Source of the DNA: Thermodesulfovibrionales bacterium
GTDB taxonomy: Bacteria > Nitrospirota > Thermodesulfovibrionia > Thermodesulfovibrionales > SM23-35
Length of the DNA stretch: 7,119 bases
Assembly: GCA_020062205.1 (NCBI GenBank)
Contig: JAGUWT010000198.1
Coordinates: forward strand, 1-7,119
Reading direction: 5' to 3'
In this document: positions 1 through 6,181 of the stretch, piece by piece
How the letters are laid out: each line of letters begins with the position of its first letter
How positions within the stretch are numbered: the first letter of the stretch is position 1
Made by a program: the position numbers and the translations under genes
Notes under the pieces: model-generated
Told to the model about the DNA's origin: nothing
The model's database searches: none
Seen by the model: only the letters and a program-made list of their open reading frames with translations

Positions 1-70
1 GAGGAATAATCATTGTGCAGAGTTTTGAGTGGTAGGTAAAGAAAGGTGATGGAAGGGGCTGAGAGAGGAA

Positions 71-95
71 AGTGTTATTGCAAGACCTGACCCCC
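71..95. repeat. Possible RAYT/REP-associated dispersed repeat (element end)
   Basis: The stretch contains TTGCAAGACCTGACCCC, whose reverse complement starts GGGGTCAGGTCTTGCAA. From memory, this motif recurs next to REP-associated tyrosine transposase genes (IS200-like, RAYT) in several proteobacterial and related genomes. It lies immediately upstream of the point where the nitroreductase reading frame starts to look like its family, which fits an element end or remnant that joined or interrupted that gene. No transposase is visible and there is no second copy in the window, so the assignment rests on motif recognition only. Confidence 0.4.
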
Positions 96-389
96 AACCT
101 TCTCGAGTGGGATGTGGGAGCGGCAATTGAGAATATCCTCCTGACTGCTTTAGAAGAGGATATTGGCACGTGCTGGATTCAATCAATAAAAAGGGAAGAT
201 TTGCATCAAATTTTAAAAATTCCACCTAATTATAAGATTGATTCGGTAGTTGCCCTTGGATATAAAAACGAAGAGCCTGTCGTTGAGGAGATGATCGATT
301 CAGTAAAATATTGGCTTGATGATCAGGAAACTTTACATGTGCCAAAACGAAAGTTAGAAGACATCCTGCATAGAAACCAATTCCATTGA
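72..389 (+). pseudogene. Nitroreductase-family protein, 5'-truncated (C-terminal half only)
   Basis: The frame reads as 105 residues from a GTG at 72, but only residues from about 13 onward look like a protein family: WDVGAAIENILL, then GTCWI, then IPPNYKIDSVVALGYKNEEP. These are the pattern of the C-terminal half of the FMN-dependent nitroreductase fold (DxGAAxxNxLLxA, GTCW, VxxLGYxxExP). Family members are usually near 190-200 residues, so the N-terminal half with its FMN-binding Arg/Ser segment is absent. It cannot lie further upstream in frame because a TGA stands at 60-62, and the other two forward frames are also closed within the first 35 bases. The first 12 residues are encoded by the repeat-like sequence. 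The GAGG at 65-68 is only 3 nt from the GTG, so expression is doubtful. It ends 12 nt before legB on the same strand. Nitroreductase-like genes do occur in surface-sugar clusters, so it may have been the operon's first gene before truncation. A short functional protein cannot be excluded. Confidence 0.7.
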
Positions 390-401
390 TTTGTACTTGA
401 A

Positions 402-1394
402 ATGACTATTAAAAATAAGAAAGTTTTAGTAACTGGCGCTGATGGATTTATAGGCTCCCATTTAACTGAGGCTTTGGTTAAAGAAGGTGCTAAAGTTAAA
501 GCACTTTCTTATTATAATTCTTTCAATTCATGGGGATGGTTAGAAGATATCAATTGTTTAAATGAAATTGAAGTACTTACTGGAGATATAAGGGACCCGC
601 ATTATTGTAAGAAAATAATAAGGAATGTGGATGTAATATTTCATTTAGCTGCATTAATTGCAATCCCCTATTCATACATTGCTCCAGATAGTTATGTGGA
701 TACCAATATAAAAGGTACTTTGAACATATGCCAGGCAGCATTAGAAAATACCTGTCAAAGAATTATTCATTGTTCTACAAGCGAAGTATATGGAACGGCG
801 AGATATGTTCCCATAGATGAGAACCATCCACTTCAACCACAATCTCCATACAGCGCTACCAAAATAGCTGCAGATGCAATAGCCATGAGTTTCTATCACT
901 CTTTTGATCTGCCGCTTACTATTGCACGGCCTTTCAACACCTATGGACCGAGACAATCAGCAAGAGCTGTTATCCCAACAATAATCACGCAACTGTTATC
1001 GGGTAAAAAGGAAATTAAACTTGGTGCACTTCATCCAACAAGAGATTTGGGCTTTGTAAAAGACACAGTAAAAGGGTTTATTGAAATAGCAAAGTCTGAT
1101 CGGACTATAGGAGAAACAATAAACATAGCAACACAATCTGAAATCTCTATCGGTGATCTTGCTCAGAAAATAATGAACATACTTTCAACTGAGGCAAAAA
1201 TCGAAAAGGATAAAATTAGGTTGAGACCGGAAAAAAGTGAAGTCGAAAGATTATTAGGCAGTAACAAAAAAATAATAAAATTGACCAATTGGAACCCAAA
1301 ATATACATTAGATGAAGGTTTGCGAGAGACAATCGAATGGTTTAAAGATAAAGATAATTTAAGAAATTATAAACCTGACATCTATAATGTATAA
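402..1394 (+). CDS. legB: LegB-type NAD-dependent nucleotide-sugar 4,6-dehydratase
   Basis: This 330-residue short-chain dehydrogenase of the extended NAD-dependent epimerase/dehydratase family is the predicted first committed enzyme of legionaminic acid synthesis. It would oxidise C4 and remove water across C5-C6 of nucleotide-linked GlcNAc (GDP-GlcNAc in the Campylobacter route) to give the 4-keto-6-deoxy sugar, in the cytoplasm. Seen in the sequence: Rossmann loop GADGFIG (residues 12-18), acidic GDIRD after beta-strand 3 (61-65), HLAALIAIP (81-89), STSEVYG (125-131), catalytic YSATK (Tyr150, Lys154) and RPFNTYGPRQSARA (176-189). NSFNSWGWL (39-47) and the Ser in STSEVYG (RmlB has STDEVYG) fit LegB better than RmlB, GMD or PseB. 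The ATG at 402 gives a full-length N-terminus with the glycine loop at the expected place, but no strong Shine-Dalgarno precedes it. The 3' end overlaps legC by 8 nt. Family assignment is secure; LegB specificity is inferred from motifs and neighbours. Confidence 0.9.
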   Translation: MTIKNKKVLVTGADGFIGSHLTEALVKEGAKVKALSYYNSFNSWGWLEDINCLNEIEVLTGDIRDPHYCKKIIRNVDVIFHLAALIAIPYSYIAPDSYVDTNIKGTLNICQAALENTCQRIIHCSTSEVYGTARYVPIDENHPLQPQSPYSATKIAADAIAMSFYHSFDLPLTIARPFNTYGPRQSARAVIPTIITQLLSGKKEIKLGALHPTRDLGFVKDTVKGFIEIAKSDRTIGETINIATQSEISIGDLAQKIMNILSTEAKIEKDKIRLRPEKSEVERLLGSNKKIIKLTNWNPKYTLDEGLRETIEWFKDKDNLRNYKPDIYNV

Positions 1395-2496
1395 GCAAAT
1401 CTATTTAGACGCTCCAAATGTCGGAGAACTGGAAAAAGAATATCTCAATAAGGCCATAGACAGCGGATATATTTCAACGATAGGGCCTTTTGTTTCAGAG
1501 TTTGAAGAAAAGTTTGCACAATATTTAGGTGCAAGCAAAGCTGTTTCAACCCAAAGCGGTACTGCTGCTCTTCATATTTCTTTATATGAACTTGGGATCG
1601 GTAAAGGGGATGAGGTAATCGTCCCTGCGTTAACATTCATAGCAACAGTCAACCCTATAATGTATGTCGGAGCCAAGCCAGTTTTTGTTGATGTAGATAT
1701 GAACACATGGAATATTGATCCCGATGAAATCGAAAAGAACATAACAGAAAAAACGAAAGCAATACTCTTAGTTTACCTCTATGGAAATCCCTGCGACATG
1801 GAACATATTATGAAGATTGCAGACAAACATAATCTGCACGTCGTTGAAGATGCAACAGAAAGTTTAGGAGCAAAATATAAAGGTAAATTTACTGGCACTT
1901 TCGGAGATTTTGGATGTTTCAGCTTCAACGGCAATAAAATTATCACAACCGGTGGCGGAGGTATGGTGGTTGGAAAAGATATAAAGAGGTTGGAGCATAT
2001 AAAGTTTCTGGTAAATCAGGCAAGGGATGAATCAAACGGTTATTATCACCCCGAGATAGGGTTTAATTACAGAATGACCAATATAGAAGCAGCTATGGGT
2101 CTTTCACAGATGACAAAACTGGATGATTTTTTAGCGAGGAAAAAAGAATTTCATGATATATATAAAGAAGAATTAAAAGATATTGATTATATTAGTTTTC
2201 AAACAGAGCATGACAACGCAAATAGTTCTCATTGGTTAACCTGTATCATGATTAACAAAGATGTAAATATATCAGCATTGCAGAAATTATTAAAAGAGAA
2301 AGGGATTCCTTCAAGGAGGGTTTTCATGCCGATAGTGGAATTCCCACCTTATAAGAAATTTAAAAAGGGCAACTTTAATAACTCCAGCCAAATTTACAAT
2401 AGTGGTTTATGTCTACCAAGTTCAACCCTAAACTCTAAGGACGATATTTATTACATTTGCAACGTTTTAAAAGATACATTGAGGATAGTAAATTAG
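1387..2496 (+). CDS. legC: LegC-type PLP-dependent sugar aminotransferase (DegT/DnrJ/EryC1)
   Basis: This 369-residue aminotransferase of the DegT/DnrJ/EryC1 family is predicted to transfer an amino group (usually from glutamate) to C4 of the 4-keto-6-deoxy sugar made by the preceding dehydratase. Visible family marks: GYISTIGPFVSEFEEKFAQ near the N-terminus (27-45), SGTAALH for cofactor phosphate binding (57-63), VIVPALTFIATVN (78-89), VVEDATESLGA with Asp155 facing the PLP ring nitrogen (152-162), and SFNGNKIITTGGGG (179-192) with Lys184 as the Schiff-base lysine. FNYRMTNIEAAMG then follows as usual. Length is normal and no frameshift is seen. The ATG lies inside the last codons of legB (8-nt overlap), so translation is probably coupled. 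A perosamine-type or PseC-type specificity is possible in principle, but a LegB-like gene upstream and NeuB/NeuC-like genes downstream favour LegC. Confidence 0.88.
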   Translation: MYKQIYLDAPNVGELEKEYLNKAIDSGYISTIGPFVSEFEEKFAQYLGASKAVSTQSGTAALHISLYELGIGKGDEVIVPALTFIATVNPIMYVGAKPVFVDVDMNTWNIDPDEIEKNITEKTKAILLVYLYGNPCDMEHIMKIADKHNLHVVEDATESLGAKYKGKFTGTFGDFGCFSFNGNKIITTGGGGMVVGKDIKRLEHIKFLVNQARDESNGYYHPEIGFNYRMTNIEAAMGLSQMTKLDDFLARKKEFHDIYKEELKDIDYISFQTEHDNANSSHWLTCIMINKDVNISALQKLLKEKGIPSRRVFMPIVEFPPYKKFKKGNFNNSSQIYNSGLCLPSSTLNSKDDIYYICNVLKDTLRIVN

Positions 2497-2497
2497 G

Positions 2498-3130
2498 ATG
2501 CCGAGTCGAGATCAAATTATCCTTATAGGTGGCGGTGGTCATTGCAAAGCCTGTATTGATGTATTAGAAGCAGAGGACAGGTTTAAAATTGCAGGGATTG
2601 TGGATTTAAAAGGAAAGATAGATCAAGAAGTTTTAGGTTACAAAATAATAGCTTCTGATGAGAATCTCCCTGAATTGGCAAAGAAATACAGGTATTTTTT
2701 AATTACCATAGGTCAGACAAAATCACCTCAATTAAGAATAGAGAAATATAATTTTCTAAGGAATCTTAATATAAATTTGCCCGTGATTATTTCTCCATTG
2801 GCTTACATTTCAAAGCATACTTTTATAGGAGAAGGCACTATTGTTATGCACAGGGCAGTTGTTAATGCAGATGCAAGAATAGGCAAAAACTGTATCATAA
2901 ATACAGGTGCAATTGTTGAACATGACTGTCTTATTGACGACCATGTGCATATATCACCTGGGGCAGTGCTTTCCGGAGGAGTTTCTGTCAGCAAGGGAGC
3001 TTTTATTGGTACAGGGGCCACAGTGATGCAGGGGATTAAGATAGGCAAAGATGTAATCGTGGGCGCAGGCGCTGTTGTAATTAATGATGTTGAGGACGAT
3101 AGGACTGTAAAAGGGGTTCCTGCTAAATGA
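2498..3130 (+). CDS. PglD/LegH-like sugar O/N-acyltransferase (left-handed beta-helix)
   Basis: This 210-residue acyltransferase resembles PglD/NeuD, with a short N-terminal Rossmann-like sugar-nucleotide domain followed by a left-handed beta-helix that binds acetyl-CoA. The N-terminal domain shows IILIGGGGHCKACIDVL (7-23), the GGGGH loop typical of PglD. From about residue 105, hexapeptide repeats run to the end (IGEGTIV, IGKNCII, ISPGAVLSG, IGTGATV, IGKDVIVGAGAVV), closing with KGVPAK. His142 in VEHDC is at the position of the catalytic histidine of PglD (His125 there). The predicted role is N-acetylation of the C4 amine made by LegC, the LegH step. The gene starts 1 nt after legC stops, with GAGGAT (2481-2486) as a modest ribosome-binding site, and its TGA overlaps the ATG of legI. 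PglD homologues also act on UDP-bacillosamine precursors, so the sugar acceptor is inferred from context. I leave the symbol blank because LegH and NeuD names are used inconsistently. Confidence 0.85.
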   Translation: MPSRDQIILIGGGGHCKACIDVLEAEDRFKIAGIVDLKGKIDQEVLGYKIIASDENLPELAKKYRYFLITIGQTKSPQLRIEKYNFLRNLNINLPVIISPLAYISKHTFIGEGTIVMHRAVVNADARIGKNCIINTGAIVEHDCLIDDHVHISPGAVLSGGVSVSKGAFIGTGATVMQGIKIGKDVIVGAGAVVINDVEDDRTVKGVPAK

Positions 3131-4128
3131 AAACTTTTATAATTGCAGAGGCTGGCGTTAATCATAACGGCTCTATCGACATAGCCAAAAAACTGATAGA
3201 TGTCGCAATTGAGGCAGGTGCGGATGCAGTGAAATTTCAAACATTTAAGACTGAAAAGCTTGTAAGCAAATCCGCACCAAAGGCGCAATATCAATCAGAG
3301 ATTACAGATAAAAGGACATCTCAATTTGAGATGCTTAAAAGGCTTGAATTAAGTCCTAATGATCACGGAAAGTTAATAGACTTCTGTAGAGGCAAGGGCA
3401 TTATCTTTCTTTCAACGCCTTTTGATTTTGAAAGCATTGATTTGCTGGATAGCTTAGGGGTTGAAATATTTAAAATACCCTCTGGTGAAATAACTAACTT
3501 GCCTTATCTGAGGGAAATAGGATTACTTAAAAAAAAGATTATTATGTCAACCGGCATGGCAAATCTCAAAGAGATAAGAGATGCCCTCAATATCCTTATA
3601 GAAGCTGGAACAAAGAAGAAAGATATCACGATTCTTCATGCTAACACAGAATATCCAACACCGATTGAAGATGTAAATCTCTCAGCTATGCTTACTATAA
3701 AAAAGACCTTTAAGGTTAATGTTGGGTATTCTGATCACACATTGGGGATCGAAGTTCCTATTGCGGCAGTAGCATTGGGTGCAACCGTTATTGAAAAACA
3801 TTTCACATTAGATAAAAATATGAAAGGACCCGATCACAAGGCAAGCCTTGAGCCATATGAACTCATAACTATGATTAAGGCAATCAGGAATATAGAGAAA
3901 GCCCTTGGAAATGGTATTAAAAGTCCATCAGCATCAGAGCTTAAAAATAAGCCTATCGTAAGGAAAAGCATCGTAGCCGCAAAAAATATTAAAAAAGGGG
4001 AACTGTTATCAGAAGAAAATATCACTACCAAACGTCCGGGAACTGGTATAAGCCCTATGCAGTGGGATAAAATAATAGGAATAAAGGCAAAAAGGGATTT
4101 CGAGGAGGACGAGTTAATAGAGATTTGA
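3127..4128 (+). CDS. legI: NeuB-family nonulosonate synthase, probably N,N'-diacetyllegionaminate synthase
   Basis: This 333-residue NeuB-family enzyme condenses phosphoenolpyruvate with a 6-carbon amino sugar, here probably 2,4-diacetamido-2,4,6-trideoxymannose, to give a nine-carbon legionaminic acid. Seen: the TIM-barrel opening FIIAEAGVNHNGS (4-16), AVKFQTFK (34-41), STPFD (96-100), KIPSGEITN (116-124), STGMA (141-145), NTEYPTP (173-179), GYSDHT with His204 and EKHFT with His225. The 21-residue spacing of these two histidines matches the metal-binding pair described in meningococcal NeuB (His215/His236). From about 278 to the end is the antifreeze-like SAF domain, including KRPGTGI (302-308). 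Both domains are complete. The family's usual HCNTEYPTP reads HANTEYPTP here. The ATG overlaps the preceding TGA (ATGA) and the stop overlaps the next start (TTGA). Legionaminate rather than sialate or pseudaminate specificity is inferred from the NTEYPTP motif and the LegB/LegC neighbours. Confidence 0.9.
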   Translation: MKTFIIAEAGVNHNGSIDIAKKLIDVAIEAGADAVKFQTFKTEKLVSKSAPKAQYQSEITDKRTSQFEMLKRLELSPNDHGKLIDFCRGKGIIFLSTPFDFESIDLLDSLGVEIFKIPSGEITNLPYLREIGLLKKKIIMSTGMANLKEIRDALNILIEAGTKKKDITILHANTEYPTPIEDVNLSAMLTIKKTFKVNVGYSDHTLGIEVPIAAVALGATVIEKHFTLDKNMKGPDHKASLEPYELITMIKAIRNIEKALGNGIKSPSASELKNKPIVRKSIVAAKNIKKGELLSEENITTKRPGTGISPMQWDKIIGIKAKRDFEEDELIEI

Positions 4129-5291
4129 AGAGAAAGATCTGTATCGTTACAGGCTCAAGGGCAGAGTATGGGCTTCTTTACTGGATTATTAAAGGCATCC
4201 ATGAAAACCCTGAACTTGAGCTCCAATTGATCGTAACAGGGATGCATTTGTCGCCTGAATTCGGCCTTACCTTTAGGGAGATAGAAAAAGATGGCTTTCC
4301 GATTTCTGAAAGGGTTGAAATGTTACTTTCCTCGGATTCTGAAACTGCTGTAACAACCTCTATGGGTCTTGGTATGATTGGATTTGCAAAAGCATATGAG
4401 AGACTCAGGCCTGATATAATTGTAATCCTAGGAGACAGATTTGAAATCCTATCTGCTGCTGCATCTGCGGTTCCCTTTAGGGTACCTGTGGCGCATATCC
4501 ATGGAGGTGAGGCTACAGAGGGGTTGATCGATGAACCCATTCGCCATGCAATAACCAAGATGAGTCATATCCATTTTTCTGCGACTGAAAAGTATAAAAG
4601 CAGGATTATACAGATGGGAGAGAGACCTGAGAATGTCTTTTGCTATGGGGCGCCCGGATTGGATAATATCTATAAGCTTCCATTATTGAACAAAAGAGAG
4701 CTTCTTAATGAATTGTGTATCCCTGAAGATAAAAAAATAGGTGTTGTAACCTATCACCCTGTTACCCTCGAAAAAGATACTGCCGAATCCCAGATGTCTG
4801 ACTTATTGGCTTCATTAAAGGGATTTTCTGATATTTACTGGATATTCACCCTGCCGAATGCTGATACTGGGGGAAGGATTATAATCAAAAAGATAAAGGA
4901 CTTTATCAATAAGAATCCAGAAAGAGGGAAGGCATTTGCCTCACTCGGGCAGTTAAAATATCTGTCTTTGCTGAAACACGCTATTGTGATGGTGGGGAAT
5001 TCTTCGAGCGGACTGACCGAAGCTCCTTCATTTGAGCTGCCGGTGGTCAATATCAGTGATAGGCAACGCGGTAGAGTTCGTGCCCAGAATGTAATTGATG
5101 TGCCAGAATGCAAAAAAAATCTTATCAAAAGCGCTATAGGGAGAGCCCTATCTCCCGAATTTAAGGGCTCCTTAATAGGGATGCGGAATCCTTACGGTGA
5201 AGGGAATTCCAGCGACAGGATAGTGGAAAAGTTAAGAACGATCCCTCTGGATGAAAGTTTGATAAAAAAAGAGTTTCATGAGGTTTTATAA
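4125..5291 (+). CDS. legG: NeuC-family hydrolysing NDP-sugar 2-epimerase (LegG-like)
   Basis: This 388-residue member of the NeuC / UDP-GlcNAc 2-epimerase family (GT-B fold) is predicted to hydrolyse the NDP-linked 2,4-diacetamido-2,4,6-trideoxyglucose while inverting C2, giving the free manno sugar used by LegI. Motifs: CIVTGSRAEYGLL (6-18), VTGMHLSPEFG (37-47), ILGDRFE (101-107, Asp103), HIHGGEATEGLIDE (124-137, acidic catalytic region), TYHPVT (209-214) and GNSSSGLTEAPSF (291-303) for the nucleotide. Two full GT-B halves are present and length is normal. The start is a TTG overlapping the legI stop as TTGA, and it places KRKICIVTG exactly at the family N-terminus. The nearest Shine-Dalgarno-like AGGAGG (4103-4108) is 16 nt upstream, so initiation probably relies on coupling to legI. 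The gene ends in TAA at 5289-5291, where the formyltransferase frame begins. Gene order synthase-hydrolase is the same as neuB2-neuC2 in C. jejuni. Confidence 0.9.
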   Translation: MKRKICIVTGSRAEYGLLYWIIKGIHENPELELQLIVTGMHLSPEFGLTFREIEKDGFPISERVEMLLSSDSETAVTTSMGLGMIGFAKAYERLRPDIIVILGDRFEILSAAASAVPFRVPVAHIHGGEATEGLIDEPIRHAITKMSHIHFSATEKYKSRIIQMGERPENVFCYGAPGLDNIYKLPLLNKRELLNELCIPEDKKIGVVTYHPVTLEKDTAESQMSDLLASLKGFSDIYWIFTLPNADTGGRIIIKKIKDFINKNPERGKAFASLGQLKYLSLLKHAIVMVGNSSSGLTEAPSFELPVVNISDRQRGRVRAQNVIDVPECKKNLIKSAIGRALSPEFKGSLIGMRNPYGEGNSSDRIVEKLRTIPLDESLIKKEFHEVL

Positions 5292-5293
5292 TA
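5280..5293 (+). promoter_or_regulatory. Shine-Dalgarno and non-standard ATA start of the formyltransferase
   Basis: GAGG at 5280-5283 is followed by a 7-nt spacer and then ATA at 5291-5293, which begins the frame reading (I/M)KRYVFIGSVEYS. The arrangement TAATA corresponds to the common TAATG stop-start overlap with its last base changed from G to A. No ATG, GTG or TTG exists in this frame between the upstream in-frame stop (TGA at 5279-5281) and ATG 5357. ATA 5288 is the only other candidate of this kind, with a shorter 4-nt spacer. Confidence 0.5.
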
Positions 5294-6181
5294 AAGCGGT
5301 ATGTTTTTATAGGGTCGGTCGAATATAGTGCATATTGTCTGAGGGCACTGCTTCAGATGGGTGTGAATATAGTTGGTATAATGTGTCCTTTTAGGGAAGC
5401 AGCAAAATATAACAGTGATTATTTTGACCTTAAGGAAGTGGCTAAAAATTTTGGAAAGGATGTCTACTATTTTAAAAAGATACATGATGAGGCGGAACAC
5501 CTGAAGGTAAATAAACCTGACATTATATTCGTCCTGGGCCTATCTCAGGTAATCCCGGTGCATATACTGGGAATCCCTACTATTGGCTGTATCGGAAGCC
5601 ATCCTGCCTTACTGCCACGGAACAGGGGAAGGCATCCGATCATCTGGGCCATAGCGAACGGCTTAAGAAAAAGTGGTATCACACTTTTCTGGATGGATGA
5701 AGGGGTTGATTCAGGCGATATCTGGGGACAAAAGGAGTTTGACATAGATGTCTCAGATGATGCATTGACAGTATATGAAAAGGTTAAGAGGCTGACAATG
5801 GAAATACTTAAAGAGAACATCCCTGACCTGGAAAGAGGAATTATAAAAAGGACTGAACAGGACCACTCTAAGGCGAACTACTGGAGGAAGCGAACCCATA
5901 GGGACGGAGAGATAGACTGGAGGATGTCCAGTAAAAGGATATATGACCTTGTCAGGGCATTAACGAAACCTTATGTGGGTGCCCATACGCTTTATAAAGG
6001 GAAAGAAGTCAAGATCTGGAAGGTAGAGATGCCTGATGGCACGGGAGGATACGAGAACCTTGAACCCGGCAAAATAATCTCGGTAGAAGGTCTGTGTGTA
6101 AAGGTTAAGACAGGCGATGGTGTTATTAAAATTGTTGAGCATGGTTTTAACCCTTTACCTATAGAGGGGGATTACCTATGA
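5291..6181 (+). CDS. Sugar N-formyltransferase (Fmt/ArnA-like, N10-formyl-THF dependent)
   Basis: This formyltransferase resembles methionyl-tRNA formyltransferase, but its place in a sugar operon points to formylating a sugar amine from N10-formyltetrahydrofolate. The first ATG (5357) gives 274 residues and cuts off the first beta-strand. The open frame extends upstream through KRYVFIGSVEYSAYCLRALL, the normal family start, to an ATA at 5291, giving 296 residues. In that numbering SHPALLP puts His104 and DEGVDSGDI puts Asp140, matching the ArnA catalytic His104 and Asp140. The third catalytic residue, Asn102 in ArnA, is Gly102 here (CIGSH). NRGRHPIIWAI after it is the usual folate-site segment. 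From about 205 to the end is the Fmt C-terminal type region: EIDWRMSSKRIYDLVRAL, then KPYVGAHTLYKGKEVKIWK. The 3' end overlaps the PIG-L gene as ATGA. The acceptor is probably a legionaminate amine, but this is inference; a tRNA Fmt is unlikely in this context. Confidence 0.82.
   Translation: MKRYVFIGSVEYSAYCLRALLQMGVNIVGIMCPFREAAKYNSDYFDLKEVAKNFGKDVYYFKKIHDEAEHLKVNKPDIIFVLGLSQVIPVHILGIPTIGCIGSHPALLPRNRGRHPIIWAIANGLRKSGITLFWMDEGVDSGDIWGQKEFDIDVSDDALTVYEKVKRLTMEILKENIPDLERGIIKRTEQDHSKANYWRKRTHRDGEIDWRMSSKRIYDLVRALTKPYVGAHTLYKGKEVKIWKVEMPDGTGGYENLEPGKIISVEGLCVKVKTGDGVIKIVEHGFNPLPIEGDYL

Noticed and set aside
10..225. Minus-strand 71-codon open frame across the repeat
   Set aside because: It overlaps the nitroreductase fragment and has no recognisable domain; its Pro/Ser/Leu-rich reading is typical of repeat DNA.
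2803..3294. 163-codon open frame on the minus strand
   Set aside because: It lies antisense to the acetyltransferase beta-helix region and legI, and its sequence is low-complexity Thr/Pro/Ile-rich, as expected from reversing hexapeptide repeats. No family motif is seen.
3529..3536. Run of eight A in legI (another at 5112-5119 in legG) as phase-variation tracts
   Set aside because: Eight-base A runs are expected in AT-rich lysine-rich genes, and both genes are in frame; there is no long G or C tract or repeat typical of phase-variable loci.
5139..5170. Inverted repeats GGGAGA/TCTCCC and GAGCCC/GGGCTC near the legG 3' end
   Set aside because: They are inside the coding region and not followed by a T run, so they do not make an intrinsic terminator; the two stems are mutually exclusive but nothing else suggests an attenuator.
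402..5291. Pseudaminic acid (PseB/C/H/G/I) or plain sialic acid pathway
   Set aside because: The dehydratase has LegB-like SWGW and STSEVYG motifs rather than PseB features, the hydrolase is NeuC-type and not the GT-like PseG, and a dehydratase plus aminotransferase would be unnecessary for N-acetylneuraminate.
5291..6181. Housekeeping methionyl-tRNA formyltransferase (fmt)
   Set aside because: It lacks the usual def (peptide deformylase) neighbour, has diverged active-site residues and sits in a sugar operon overlapping a sugar deacetylase gene.
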